Assembly (NCBI GenBank): GCA_029959085.1
Contig: JARWIR010000008.1
Coordinates: forward strand, 6,510,001-6,574,000
Direction: 5' to 3'
DNA: 64,000 bases
From: Nemophila menziesii
Taxonomy: Eukaryota; Streptophyta; Magnoliopsida; Boraginales; Hydrophyllaceae
Position 1 is the stretch's first letter; the number at the start of each line of letters is the position of its first letter. Positions 46,301 to 60,500 of the stretch are shown here, in pieces. The notes under the pieces are model-generated. The model did not search any database. It was not told the origin of the DNA and worked only from the letters and a program-made list of their open reading frames with translations. The translations under genes and the position numbers were made by a program.

Positions 46301-46755
46301 TATATGGAGAATCCATATGAAGTGCATCTTCTAGTGAAGAGAATTGTACGTTATTTAAAAGGCACACATGATTTTGGAATCGTGTATAAAGTGGATGAAA
46401 AATCAAGGTTGTTTGCTTTTTCTGACAGTAATTATGCTGGGATATTGATGACAGAAAAAGCAGATATGATTTTGTGTTTTAAATGAATTCTGGAGCGATT
46501 TCATGGTCTTTAAAAAAGCAACAAATAGTTACTCTATCAACTATTGAAGCATAATATGTTGTCGCAACATTGTGTTCATGTTAGGCAATTTGGTTGGGAA
46601 GGTTACTAAATATATTAAACAGTTATTAGAAAAGTCCAACAACAATTTAATGTGATAATATCTCTACAATAAAATTGTCAAAGAATCCAGCTTTACAAGG
46701 AAGGAGCAAATATATTAGGGTACGCTATCACTTTCTACGTGATTTACGCAACGAA
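43169..46755 (+). pseudogene. Truncated Copia element, unit 2
   Basis: Single-copy version of the dead element in unit 1. Open gag piece at 43789-44100, with one extra codon (Val) relative to the others. The integrase core is deleted at the same place, YVDDLIY lies near 45930, and the element is cut in RNase H at the unit junction. Here the sequence continues as CGCAACGAAG, six bases more than in units 1 and 3. This copy has private substitutions, including an extra stop (GAATAG) near 45390. Confidence 0.88.
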
Positions 46756-47540
46756 GTTGAGGGGATTCGGTGCAGTCTCTTGGTAGAAATCTCTATTTTT
46801 AATTCAAACTACAACAATTACTTATTATTTTCATTATGAATTATGAGAATTTTCCCGTAACTCAAATTCCTTTCGTTTTACAAAAATATATTATATTTTG
46901 ATGCATATCATGTTTTCCCCATATTTTATTCTTATTAAGTGTTTCTTATTAATTTTTTGTGATTATGTTTGTTTTCTAGTTAAAAAATAGGAGAGAAGTG
47001 TGTACGTTTGTAGTCTTTTGAAAGTTTAGTGTTGGTTGTAGTAAGAAGGATACACGTGTCAATACTTTTTAAGAGGAATTCTTATAGCTATAAGGATATA
47101 TTTGATATAAAATCTAATAATATTATTGGTTTAGCCAAGGAAATGATCTAATTTAAGGGTTGAGATTTACAGGGTTTTCTCATATCCTTTTTTTCTTTGA
47201 GCTCTATACTACTTCTCGATTCTCTATCATACAAAATGATATATGTAGAATTGGAAAAAATATGTAGAATCGGAAGGTTCCTGACCCTTTGAAATTTTAT
47301 TCTCAAAATTACAAAAAATGACCTTAAATTTTTTTAACTATATAAAATAATGAAACCAACGTTGCAATACCTTTACTTTGACCACAGTTAAATTTAGGGA
47401 TATTACACACTACATGGTTAAATTTCTTTGACTAGAAGATATCGGAGAGCTCTACTTATCTCGAGTCTTGTTCAATTTTTTGACACTGAACTTTCTGTAC
47501 TTATCTCGAGTCTTGTTCAATTTTCACACTAAACTAATTT

Positions 47541-47813
47541 TCACACTAAACTAATCAACGGTCCCTTTTCCACACTGAACTTTCTATACTTATCTCGAGT
47601 CTTGTTCAATTTTTTCAAAGTCTTCTCGTACGCTTTCCTCTCTTCCTCCAAGCACATGTTTGTTTCTTTGAGCTCCGTATTCATTTCTTTAATTAGCTTT
47701 AAGTTTCTCGCTCTGAATGGAGAACCATATACCTGGCTCTCAGTTAAAACAATATGACTGGCTCCCTGCCGTGACAAGAGACAACACGAAGCACACACAA
47801 TTAACTTTAGCAA
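47541..47813 (-). CDS. Hypothetical coiled-coil-like frame or exon, unit 3
   Basis: Same predicted 90-residue sequence as the frame at 34873-35145. Function unknown. Confidence 0.35.
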   Translation of the reverse strand: MLKLIVCASCCLLSRQGASHIVLTESQVYGSPFRARNLKLIKEMNTELKETNMCLEEERKAYEKTLKKLNKTRDKYRKFSVEKGPLISLV

Positions 47814-48122
47814 AAGACAAGATGCATAAGTTCATTTTGGCATATCCAAATTAATTAAGTATACACGTGTACTATTATAGCTGAAAGAAGGTATTATAGT
47901 AACAAATCAACCATTGTAAGTATGTAATCTGAACTATATGTCCATATCTAGTTTATATACTTATATAAATGCTTGTACCACTATTGTAAGCATAAACAAG
48001 TTCAGAAACAAAATTATCTCCAGAATATCTTCTATATATCTCCACTTGTTAATCATGTTCATCAAACACAATAATAATCTAAAAAAAATTTAAATCTTAA
48101 AATCCTCTCAAGTAAATCTTAC

Positions 48123-48249
48123 CCAAATAAGTAAGAGTGAGATGTTGACATTTGTCTGAAATATCATGACCAACAATCTTTTCTTCTTTTTTTCTTTGTT
48201 CAGTAATCATCTTATTTCCTGACACTAAATTGTAATTATTTAGATGAAC
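48123..48249 (-). other. Exon-like block, unit 3
   Basis: Copy of 35455-35581, with one Tyr-to-Cys change in the predicted frame. Confidence 0.3.
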
Positions 48250-48915
48250 CTGTGTGCAAAATGTGAAAATGTGAATATTAACTAGGTATAACGTAATGCA
48301 TGATGACACTATAAAAAGCTAAGTAGTTGGAAAAGAGATTACGTGCAATAATTATCTAAACAATTTAAATGTGACATCACGTTTCATTTTTTGATTGATA
48401 ACACAAATAATAATGGATAAAAAAAATGACAAACGGGAGAAATTTTGGGGGGTTAAAAATGAAAAAGAGTTAAATAAATGCAATATTCAATAATATAATT
48501 GTTCTTCAACCGTAAGCAAAGTCTTTTAAGTTTTTAAAAACAAATTATGATTGTATTAATGATTTACTGACATGTCGATCGCTACTAAAAGGAACCCCAT
48601 AATTCCTTAGTAAAAAATAAAGCATATTAAGCAGCTGTCAAGTCAACTATTGTAGTGTGATAAAAAAGACATTTTCACAGAACCAATTTTAGTGTGATTA
48701 GGAAAGACATTTTAACATAACCAATTTTCGAGATCCAATTGTAATAAGAAACTGAATAATCCTATCACTAATATATATTGCATGTAAATATTAAGAGGTC
48801 CTGAAAATGAAATATGTAACCCACGAATAGAATTTACTTGTATAATATATTTTATTAATCTAAGACCAGAGTCATGGGTTGATAGCTCCAACCATCAGAA
48901 TTCTGTAGTAAGATC

Positions 48916-48917
<2 letters not shown>

Positions 48918-48985
<68 letters not shown>
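48918..48985. repeat. (AT)n microsatellite, unit 3 allele
   Basis: About 68 bp of uninterrupted AT repeat, the longest of the four alleles. Confidence 0.9.
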
Positions 48986-48987
<2 letters not shown>

Positions 48988-51900
48988 TTGTAGGCTAATC
49001 AATTTCAAAATTTAGTACCATATTATCACAAAATTTATAGTATTGTTGAAAATGATCTTAAATGATTATATAAGAGCAATTATCAAAATAGAGAAGATTA
49101 CCTTATAAATGTCCAAAAAAAAGAATCTTACCTTATATGTGGAGGATTTGTTGATTGTGTTGGTATTTTGAGCGCCTTGGCAGGTAAGACACGGGGATTA
49201 GCTGTGCAATTAAGCAATTAAGCAGAATTTCAGAAACTTTATACATAGTATAGTGTAACTCAATATATAAAAAATTATAAATCCAGAATTGTGCATAATT
49301 TTGTTTTTAAATAAATCATTCCAAAGAGGAACAAGATGTGAAACTTTTGAATAAATCCGGCCAAAAAAGAAACAACTACAAAATTAGTTTCCAAATTTTA
49401 TTTTACTGTACAAATATTATAGTCCCTGAGACTTCTATTGTTTTACTTTATGAAATGATTGATGTTGAAGCTTTCATGAGAGAATGGAAAAAAGTTCTAC
49501 AAAAAGAATTACATATATCATTAATAAATCTAGAGGTATTATGGTGAGGAACAGATGCATTTTCTTATAATTAACACGATTTCAAACTTTATGACAACCC
49601 AAAACAAAGAAAACGCCTCTGCTTGTCCCTCATTTGGTAATAACATTTAACTCTTTTTTGGTACTTTTGTAAGAGAGTCTTATGTTATTAACACATAAAA
49701 AAATATGTAATCGGATTTGTGATCTCATAACACTTAGACAAATCCATGAAAACTCCATGATATGTCAAAGCCAAAATAATTTTTTTAATAAAGTAAGTTA
49801 TTTTGAAATTCTTTCTTACAAAACCAATTACAAAAGAACAATCCATGATCCAACCCTCCAATTCCAACCATTCTAATTCCAGAGAAAATAATGTAAATCA
49901 ATATAATACATCCAGTAAAGTGGATTGCAGGTCCTAAGGACAAAAATATCAGTAAAAAATGCCTAATTATTACACAGTTATATTTTTTATCCAACCTCCA
50001 CTATAATCATTGACGAATAATAAAACATATTCATAGAAAATGAGTGAATCTGGTTGAGAAAATTCTAGGCTTACAACGAAAACAAGCATGAATGTTCAGT
50101 GGAGCCCATAAGTGAATGAATAGCAAAAAAAAAAACCATTGAAAAAGTAAAATAACTCAAAGAAATAGATCTTTAACACCTAAAAATATTTATAAAAACA
50201 TAACAAAGATACTGAGTTGATACCTTTAACTTAAAAATACAAATATGCAATTCACTAACTAGGCTTGCCGCCCTTGAAAAAACTTCTTCAATTTGTCTCT
50301 CAATGTCTAGGTTTGGTAGTAGATGTTTCTATTTCATAGTAGTTTTTGTTGGTTGTATTTGGATTAGGGTTTGATTTTTGGGGTGGTTTATGGATTATGG
50401 ACCGAGTGACCGTTCTTTAGTGGGCCTTTTAAGTTGGTCGCATTTGTTATTTAACTTGGTAGTGGGCCTTTTATTGTGTATTTTCCTAAACTGTTGTGTA
50501 TTTTATTGGACAAACTTATTTGTTGTGTGAACCTAATTTTTTTTGTTCATAGATATATTTTAAGAGTGGTTGACCTATGAGAACTTCAAAACAAATTTTA
50601 TGGAATATAAAGATCATGTGGTTCAATTTTTCTATAAAGAGATCCCACAAATACAAAAATATTAAAATATACGGAAAAAAGTTATATAAATACAAAAAAT
50701 AAGTGGCAAAAATTACATAAAGATAAAAACAAGTGAACTACCAAGTCAATGAGTATCAAGTCACTTAGTATCACCATGGTTCATCTCCGACCACCATAGG
50801 CGGAGCAACTAGGGAGTCAGAGATTTCATTGAAAATCGGAAAATCTCCAAGTAGCGAAATTTTATTCCAAGTATCGGAAAAACTAATTAGTATACTTAGC
50901 AAAAACTCTAAGTACTCAGCAAAAAATACTAAACGCTTAGCAAAAATACTGAGTAAAACAAAAAAATGTATAAAAATATAATTCTACTATCAGAAGAATT
51001 AAATTACAACAATTAATCAAGGAAAAAAACACAATACTAGTTCATACGATAATAATAATTCATAGAATTCAGGAAAAATAGTATGGCTGACATAGCATTG
51101 TTCACTCCATTTGACTGAGTTATGAAAACAACTCCATCATCCCAATCTTCACCAAAGTTGTCTAGCTAGAACGCACGTAGGTCCATCACTCATTGATCTG
51201 CCTAGAACTAACCATAAATATTCGACTCACCATGAATCAATGAATGTGATCTAGATATCAAACACGACTTCTCATCTTCACAAGTTTAGAACGAATTTGC
51301 AATGCTCCTCACCTTCGCAAACATTGAAAACATCTCTTACATACATCAAGCACGACTCCTCGCATTCACGCACTTTGACATGATCTCAAAATACGGATCA
51401 TCCATAATAGCTCAAAGAATCTGCTCAGATATTCATGGAATCAAAATATATACTCCAATCTCGTATGTGTGCCTAAAGGAATTAAGATAAAACTCAAAGA
51501 AGGCTCACCTAGACGCGTGGACGAAGTGGTGCTACACAACTGAAACTCGCCTAGACGAACCTCAAACTCTCCTTCATGGTTTGTAGCTCTATGGATGAGA
51601 ACAGTTTTATGTTCCACGCTTTATGACGTGTTGGCATCATGAAGCTGACCTAATATGATCATTCTTGTGGTGGGATGTGTGGGAGGAAGAGGGGGCATAA
51701 TGTTTGGGTTGAGGTAGGAAAAATAAAAAGGAGATATAGGGGATTAAGGTCTCTTCTTAGGTTTGTAATTAGTATATATAGTAGATAAAAATAAAGAAGG
51801 GATAGTGGGAAAACGGGTGCATATTATTAAATCTTATTAGTGGTTTTTAGTAAGAAGAGTGGATATGAGAGGTGTGGTTGGATCTTAGAAAGATCTCCAA

Positions 51901-53448
51901 GACCCGTAGGGTAGAAAAATTAATTATGGGGTCGTGGATGTTTGAGGTTAATTTTATGGGTTAATTTATAGATGGTTGTCATGTGTGATTTCTCTGGTGG
52001 ATGAAATCTCCTAAGTTTTTTTTTTTTGCTTTATAGATTATGTGCACGTCTAAGGATGTTTTTGGTCTTAGGGTAACAAAAATTGTTTTGATTTCTCTTT
52101 ACATATTTTTTTTTTTGGTTTGGTAGATGGGATTTTGATAGTTTCAATCTATTTGTTGGTTTTGACTTCCTTGTTTCCTTAGGTCATGGATTTCCATTGT
52201 GGGGTTCTTTTAAAGATTAAAGTTATCTAAGGAGTTTATTTGCTAACATTGTTATTTTCTCTTTGTTGTCGTCTTTGCCACATTGTTACAATACCCAATT
52301 TTCCTCTCATACTGGAGTCATATCAAAGGAAGAAAAATGATATTTTTTAAATATCCTAAACAACCTTTTAATTTTTATGTAATAATGATTTACATTATAT
52401 AAAAAAGGTATAAAAGTATTTTGTATATAAAATTATCATTTTCTTTCCTTTAATAATCATAATCCAAACAAATGACTCTTAAATCAATTATTTTCTTTTC
52501 TTGTATTATTATTTTTACAGTTAAAACAAAGTTACCACTTTACTTTCCATTTTTTACTATTTTTTTATTCTATCACTTTCTTTCCTTAAATAATGTGAAT
52601 CCCAACAATGCATAAAAATGGATATTGATTCTGAGACAACAACCAATAAGAGGACTTATTGCTCAACACAAACGTTTGTTAGTGGAAATGAAGAAAATAA
52701 ACAATATTGGAAAAGGGATAACGGAAGCTTCACTTATTATTTTTTTAGTTGATCCCATACTATTGATATTTGTTAGCTTGAAAGTTATCTCTGCTATCCT
52801 CCAAGGGTTAGTAATTGGAACACCATTTTAGTGGATGTTTGGATAGGTTCATAGTAGTTTTTACAGTAGAAAGTCGTTGACGCCTGTCATGAATTTTAAT
52901 GTCAAAAAATTGTGTTTCTATCTAGGTTTTAATAAGGGATGGATCATTAATTTCAAATTAAATAACTATTTTTACTGTTCTAATCAATGGAAGTATCTAC
53001 CTCGACCAAAAAATGGGAAAAAGAATCCTGGGTAACTGAAGGAATACGCGATGAGACATATGGGTACCCCAACTATCAAAAGGGGCCATGATGTACCAGA
53101 TATTTCAAAAATAAAAGGCTTTCCGTTGGTACCTCTCACCAATTCATACGTTGATTGCCACATGGAACGCATGTGGTGGTTGGTTCCCTCCAATTCAAGG
53201 GGTAAGTCAGATACTAAATAAGACTGGGTATTAGAAAAAATAAAAGACTTTATAAACCACACCACTACTTCACAAGGGTTTTAATATACCCGTTGGAACC
53301 AAATTCTTACACCAAAAAAAAAAAACCCAAGAATCTCAAGGGACACTTTGTAAAATCAAGCATGGAACACAAAATTCTTTATCATTACATGATTCTAGCA
53401 CGTCTGGTATAGTTTTTATTGTCTAATTTTACACTTTTCCACTTAAAA

Positions 53449-53622
53449 ATGGATAAGCAAGCTTCATATACTTTTGTGGGTGATCAAGGCATGAGAGTTG
53501 CAGATTTTTCTCAAACCGTGGTTGAAGAAGCTTATTATGATACCTTGAGTAAGTGGGAATATTTCTTACTAAGGTTTTATGTTGTTTATTTAGTAGATGT
53601 TAAAGGGAAAATGACTTGTTAG
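53449..53622 (+). CDS. Hypothetical short frame or exon, unit 3
   Basis: Copy of 27015-27188 with one Asn-to-Asp change. Function unknown. Confidence 0.25.
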   Translation: MDKQASYTFVGDQGMRVADFSQTVVEEAYYDTLSKWEYFLLRFYVVYLVDVKGKMTC

Positions 53623-53965
53623 GTACTCAACGATGTGCTAACTAAACGAATGAGTACCTATACTTTCAATTTGGACAACGTAGTGTGCAACAATTCATTT
53701 TTATTCAACCGTTGGTACCCACGATCTTTCCACGTTAAGTGCCTATGTGGTAGATTAAGAAAGATATGAAAAAAGAAGATTGAATACATACGGATTTTGG
53801 GAAAGGATAAATAGATACCGATACTCTTGCCACATCAACACTTGGTTTAATTGATGGTAGGTACCAACGGTTGGACCAAAACTTAAATGTTAATATCATG
53901 TTGTCCATATTGAAAGTATATGTATTCATCTGTAAGGTTACCAAATGTTGGGTACCTGGCATGTC
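53613..53965. mobile_element. Foldback MITE-like element, unit 3
   Basis: Copy of 27179-27531. Confidence 0.6.
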
Positions 53966-54368
53966 AATTTCCCAATATTAAATATTTTTAGATGTTTGGT
54001 AAATAATCTATATTTTAGTATTATGATTTTTAGTAGGTGATGTGTTAACATTTGTTTATTGCATGTTAAGCATTTTTTAGTAGTTTTGTGTTGTACTTAT
54101 TTTTAATAAAGAACTAGTATCTATTTTTACTCATTTCCTTTTCTATAGTTATAAAATATGGAGTTCATAACTATACAAAGGGAATTTTTTGTTTTTAAGG
54201 GGTTTGCTTTTGAATGCTTCAATATTATTTTATTTATGTACATTATTTAATGCTTTAAATACTTTCTGTTGCGAATTATGTTAATGTCTTAGTACTTTCT
54301 TAATGATTTCATAAAATATATTTTCTTGAACATTTCCTAACCTACATGTCTCAATAAATATGAAAACA

Positions 54369-54754
54369 CATTCATGTTGGACTTATATTATGGTAGGAGA
54401 TTCAAAGAAAGTCATTAAAATGGTGGTCACTGCTTTAATTTCGTTAATTTCCATCACAATTTAATGTCTATGGATAATTTACATATGTTGACAAATAAAA
54501 TTAGTTATTTAGATGATGTTGAGATGTACCATCAACTTCATGGATAATTGGAGTTTAGGTTGGAGTTCTTGCACTTGGATGAGGATGTGAGCAAAATCGT
54601 CATGGTTTTCGAACTTAATGTTCATTTGAAAATGTACGTAGAATAGATAATGGTGACTACTAACACGGGGATAGAAGATTATTGTTATCCATGTGATAGG
54701 AAAAAAAGTATATCCTTGACAGTGATAAGGCAGATGGTAAAAAATTCATATCAC
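54369..54754 (+). pseudogene. MULE PB1-like remnant, unit 3
   Basis: Copy of 27935-28320 with the same in-frame stops. Confidence 0.5.
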
Positions 54755-55245
54755 TTAATACGTAGTTAGTGACTTTGATGATTCAGAAGAGGATAAAATA
54801 TGTCCTCAAAGTTGCATACTATTCCATCCAAGCTCTACAAGTACTAGAAAAGAACTAACAAAACATATATCATTAAGGAATACGATGGACCTAGGAGTTT
54901 AATTCGAGAGGGTTAATATTAACTTCCAACTTTTAAATTAATTTTTTTTCTTCCACGGAGACTTGCGTACACGCCAAAGTCTTTGATACACTTACCCAGA
55001 TCCTGCATGATTTTAAACATCTAACAAAACAGTAAGGGTGTGTTTTTTCCAAATGATACGAGTAACATATTTGTGATTTTTTGTTGTGGAAAAGAAGGTT
55101 AGCAAACAGTAAAAACTAATTAGAAATATATACACTAACCTAATATGCAAAGATCCAAAAGACAACGACACTAAAAATTCAGGGTTTAGCCCTTTCATGA
55201 CGGTTCCTCAAATTCAGCCCTCATATTATCTTTTATGTATATTTT

Positions 55246-55623
55246 TTATCTACATATTCTTATATTACGTGGACGTTCGATTATGATATTCAAGGACAAA
55301 TTGTTCAAGGGAAACAAGCTTTCGACATGAGCATAAGATCTCGTGATCAAACAATCTTTATTAATTTTTTCAGGTTTATGGAATTGTCCAGTATTAACAA
55401 TGTACGATACAACTCCTTCGAGTCCACCTAAGACCAAAAGATCCTCTATTTGTAACAAGCCACGAGGATAAATCCGTCCAACACGGTAAGATCTTAACAA
55501 TTTACTAATAACACAATCCTAAGCCGTTAAATTAATAGTGGTCAGCCTCTCCCATTGTCCATCTTCACTTCTTGGATCTTTCAGCAACAACAACTCAAAT
55601 GAATAAACGTCTACATGCTTAAA
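55246..55623 (-). pseudogene. Possible F-box-associated fragment, unit 3
   Basis: Copy of 28813-29190. Confidence 0.3.
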
Positions 55624-55867
55624 CAAACATTAAAATTAAAATCATAATTGGAGTAATTAACGAGGATATAATTATAAACAAATTCCAAAAATAGTATAAT
55701 TTCTTGCAACATTGTGGGTATAAGTGTGTATGTGTGTGAGAGAGAGAAAAGACCTTGACAATGAGATTGTGGACTGTTAGAGAGAGACATAGAGCTTTTG
55801 TAGAGGCAGGGAAAAGTGAGTTATGGTAATGTGTGTGTGGATTGTATGTGAACCCGAATACAAACTT

Positions 55868-56032
55868 TGTTAGAATTTATAATTAATATATATAAGTTAG
55901 TAATACAAATGTTCAAATTGTATTATCGTTGTAAAAGTTGTCGTTAGCAGTTACTCATTGTGATCTATAAGTAGATAGATCCTCATTTGTTGATTAACAT
56001 ATGAAATCATTATTATTCTTTATTTATTATCA
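55868..56032 (+). repeat. Copia 5' LTR, unit 3
   Basis: 165 bp, same ends and primer site as unit 2. Confidence 0.8.
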
Positions 56033-59000
56033 GTGGTATCAGATCCATTATCAGATCCATTAACAACATAAAATCAGAAGATTTTATTTTTCAGTAGTAA
56101 ACCGAAAAATATCTATGGACACCTTTCTTCAACTGACCGTTCATAGATTTGATGGCCATATGATCATTGGAGTATGTTGATGAAAATATTTCTACTGTTC
56201 AAAGAATAATGGACAATTGTAGAATTGGGTGTTCAGAAGTGGATGATGAAGAACTGTTGACATAGGCTCAACAAAAGAAATTGACGGATAAAAAATTAAT
56301 GGATTTCAAGACTAAAATTATATTTTTCAAGCAATTGATCGGTCTATTTTGGAGACAATTCTCCACAAGAAATTTTGCAAACGAATTTGGGATTCAATGA
56401 AAAAAGAAATATGGGCTCATTTAGGATGAAGCGTGCACAACTTCAAACCTTGAGAAATAATTTCGAGACACAGCAAATAGAAAATTGTGAGTCATTTACT
56501 GATTATTGTGAAAAAAACAATGATAGTAATAAATAAAATGAGATTTCATGGTGTAAAATTGGATGATGTGGCTGATGTTGAAATTTTTTTACAAACTTTG
56601 CTTCCAAAATATGATTATGTTGTATGTTTGATTGAAGAGTCCAAGGATATTGATGATCTGTCATTTGATGAATTTCAAAGTACATTATTAGCTCATGAAC
56701 AAAAGATGAATCGCAGTTCACCATCTGAAGTTCAGGCTTCTTCATTTACTCAATCTTCAAATAATAGAGGAAGGTTTAGAGCAAGAGGAAGATGAAGAGG
56801 TCAAGGAGGAAGAGGCGGTAGAGGAAATCGGGATGGTCATCAACAGTATGACAAATAAAAAATTGAATGCTACAGGTGCCATAAATTTGGTCATTATCGT
56901 TTCGAATGTTACACCAAACTTAGGAATGATAATAATCATATTGAAAAGTCCAATTCTGTTGAAGAGACAAATGATAATGAAACATTACTGATGGATTCTC
57001 ATGGTGTTGAAAAACAACATAAGTTCGATGTCTAGTATGTGAATATAGGATGTAGTAACCATATGTGTGGAAGCGAGTCTTCTTTTATTGTTTTAAATGA
57101 ATATTTTAATTCTACAGTATGTTTTGGTGATTGTTCTACAGTGAAAGTATTGTGAAAAGGGGATATTAATATTAAAACCAAGAATGGTTTTGTAGAAACA
57201 ATTTCCAATATTTTTTATATTCCTGGTCTAAAGAGTAATCTATTAAGTGTTGGTCAATTACAAGAAAAAGGATATGTAATAACATTTAAAAAGGGTTGTT
57301 GTGAAATTTATGATCCCAAAAGAGGAGCAATTGATGTTGTAAAAATGAGTTCAAACAGGTTATTTCTATTGAAGATTCAAACTTCAGAACCTTGCTTAAT
57401 GGGGGAAGTAAAAAATTCTTCGTGCATTTACACTATGCACACCTAAATTTTGGAGGATTAAAAACTCTACAAACATAAGTATGATGGAAGGTCTTCCTGA
57501 AATTATAAAACCATCTGAAGTTTGATAGCAAGAGGGAAAATTCCAAAAACATTTTGGCCTGAGGCAGTACATTGGAGCATTCATGTACTGGATAGAAGTC
57601 CTACATTTACTATTCAAAATATGACACCTGACGGTCATAAACCAGTTGTAGATTACTTCAGAATAATTGGTTGTATGCTTATGCTCACATTCTAGAAGAT
57701 AAAAGTAAGAAGCTAGATGATAAAAGCGAAAGATATATCTTTCTTGGCGTAAGTGAAACATCTAAAGCTTATAAATTATACAATCCGATTACTAAAAAAT
57801 TTATTATTAGTCGAGATATAATTTTTGATGAAGAAAAGACATGGGATTGGGATAATCAGAAACCTACTCAAATAAATTTTGAAGAATAAAGGTAGCAACC
57901 TTTACCATTTGAAACTCCAGAAACTCCATAGGCTAATATTAGAGAAAATTTAGCAGCAGAAACAATTCAAACAAGTCGTGTGCTGCTTGGATGGGTGATT
58001 ATGAGGTATCCGAGATCAATCATTAAGATGATCAAGTATCTCATTTTGCATTCTTTTCAGATTTTGATCCTACTATATTTGAAGAGGCTATAAAAGATCA
58101 TAAATGGAAAAAGAAAATGGATGCAGAAATTTATTTTATTGAGAAAAATGATACATGGGTGCTAACTAATATTCCAGTTGGACATAAGACGATTAGTGTC
58201 AAATAGGTTTACAAGACAAAGTTGAATAAAAGAGGAGAGGTTGATAAGTTCAAGGCTCGTCTTGTTGAAAAAGGCTATACACAAGAATATGGTGTCCGTT
58301 ATAAAGAGATGTATGCTCCTGTGGCAAGGTTTGACATTATTCAATTAGTGTTATCTACTGCAGCTCAACACTCTATCTTGTATATCAACTCAATGTAAAA
58401 TCAGTTTACATGGAAATCTGGAAGAAGAATTATATGTTGATCAACCTCTTGGTTATATATAAAAAGTTCACAAAAATAAGGTATATAAATTAAAAAAGGT
58501 ATTACATGGACTAAAACAAGAATTTAGAGCTTTGTATAGTCGTATAAATGATTACTTAGTAAAAGAACGATTCGTTTTATACAAAGATCGATGGCGGTGA
58601 AAAAATGCTTATAATGTGCTTATATGTTGATGACTTAATTTATGTTAGTATTGATGGAGCCATTCTAGATAATTTTAATAATTCTATGATGAAAGAATTT
58701 GATATGATAAATTTAGGATTAATGCGATATTTTCTTGGCATTGAAGTATTACAATCTCAATCTCCTGCTTGTATTTTTATATCATAACAAAAAATATGTT
58801 TTTGATGTTTTAGACATATTTGAAATGAAATATTGTAATCTTGTCTTGACTCCAACTAAGTATGGCCTAAAACTCACCAAGAATGGGATTAAAAAACGTA
58901 AATGCTACATTATACAAACAGATTGAGAGTCTTATATATTTGACATCCACAAGACTAGATATCATGTATATATGTTGTGAGTTTAATTTGTGGATATATG

Positions 59001-59453
59001 GAGAATCCATATGAAGTGCATCTTCTAGTGAAGAGAATTGTACGTTATTTAAAAGGCACACATGATTTTGGAATCGTGTATAAAGTGGATGAAAAATCAA
59101 GGTTGTTTGCTTTTTCTGACAGTAATTATGCTGGGATATTGATGACAGAAAAAGCAGATATGATTTTGTGTTTTAAATGAATTCTGGAGCGATTTCATGG
59201 TCTTTAAAAAAGCAACAAATAGTTACTTTATCAACTACTGAAGCATAATATGTTGTCGCAACATTGTGTTCATGTAAGGCAATTTGGTTGGGAAGGTTAC
59301 TAAATATATTAAACAGTAATCAGAAAAGTCCAACAACAATTTAATGTGATAATATCTCTACAATAAAATTGTCAAAGAATCCAGCTTTACAAGGAAGGAG
59401 CAAATATATTAGGGTACGCTATCACTTTCTACGTGATTTACAAGTTGAGGGGA
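55868..59453 (+). pseudogene. Truncated Copia element, unit 3
   Basis: Same dead element as in unit 2, with the gag piece at 56487-56795 and YVDDLIY near 58625. It is cut in RNase H at the unit junction, without the six extra bases. In gag it shares bases with unit 2, while near its 3' end it shares several with unit 1. Confidence 0.88.
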
Positions 59454-60227
59454 TTCGGTGCAGTCTCTTGTAGAAATCTCTATTTTTAATTCAAACTACA
59501 ACAATTACTTATTATTTTCATTATGAATTATGAGAATTTTCCCGTAACTCAAATTCCTTTCGTTTTACAAAAATATATTATATTTTGATGCATATCATGT
59601 TTTCCCCATATTTTATTCTTATTAAGTGTTTCTTATTAATTTTTTGTGATTATGTTTGTTTTCTAGTTAAAAAATGGGAGAGAAGTGTGTACGTTTGTAG
59701 TCTTTTGAAAGTTTAGTGTTGGTTGTAGTAAGAAGGATACACGTGTCAATACTTTTTAAGAGGAATTCTTATAGCTATAAGGATATATTTGATATAAAAT
59801 CTAATAATATTATTGGTTTAGACAAGGAAATGATCTAATTTAAGGGTTGAGATTTACAGGGTTTTCTCATATCCTTTTTTTCTTTGAGCTCTATACTACT
59901 TCTCGATTCTCTATCATACAAAATGATATATGTAGAATTGGAAAAAATATGTAGAATCGGAAGCTTCCTGACCTTTTGAAATTTTATTCTCAAAATTACA
60001 AAAAATGACCTTAAAATTTTTTAACTATATAAAATAATGAAACCAACGTTGCAATACCTTTACTTTGACCACAGTTAAATTTAGGGATATTACACACTAC
60101 ATGGTTAAATTTCTTTGACTAGAAGCAATCGGAGAGCTCTACTTATCTCGAGTCTTGTTCAATTTTTTGACACTGAACTTTCTGTACTTATCTCGAGTCT
60201 TGTTCAATTTTCACACTAAACTAATTT

Positions 60228-60500
60228 TCACACTAAGCTAATCAACGGTCCCTTTTCCACACTGAACTTTCTATACTTATCTCGAGTCTTGTTCAATTTT
60301 TTCAAAGTCTTCTCGTACGCTTTCCTCTCTTCCTCCAAGCACATGTTTGTTTCTTTGAGCTCCGTATTCATTTCTTTAATTAGCTTTAAGTTTCTTGCTC
60401 TGAATGGAGAACCATATACCTGGCTCTCAGTTAAAACAATATGACTGGCTCCCTGCCGTGACAAGAGACAACACGAAGCACACACAATTAACTTTAGCAA
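60228..60500 (-). CDS. Hypothetical coiled-coil-like frame or exon, unit 4
   Basis: Same predicted 90-residue sequence as in units 2 and 3. Function unknown. Confidence 0.35.
   Translation of the reverse strand: MLKLIVCASCCLLSRQGASHIVLTESQVYGSPFRARNLKLIKEMNTELKETNMCLEEERKAYEKTLKKLNKTRDKYRKFSVEKGPLISLV

Larger units (their letters stand above)
34088..46755. repeat. Large tandem unit 2 (12,668 bp)
   Basis: Same content and order as unit 1, without the internal duplication. Its first 3.7 kb resemble units 3 and 4; the rest resembles units 1 and 3. Its right junction keeps 6 bp (GCAACG) that are absent from the junctions at 34088 and 59454. Confidence 0.95.
46756..59453. repeat. Large tandem unit 3 (12,698 bp)
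   Basis: About 99% identical to unit 2 by eye, with the longest AT microsatellite. The right end of its Copia part shares some bases with unit 1 rather than unit 2. Confidence 0.95.
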
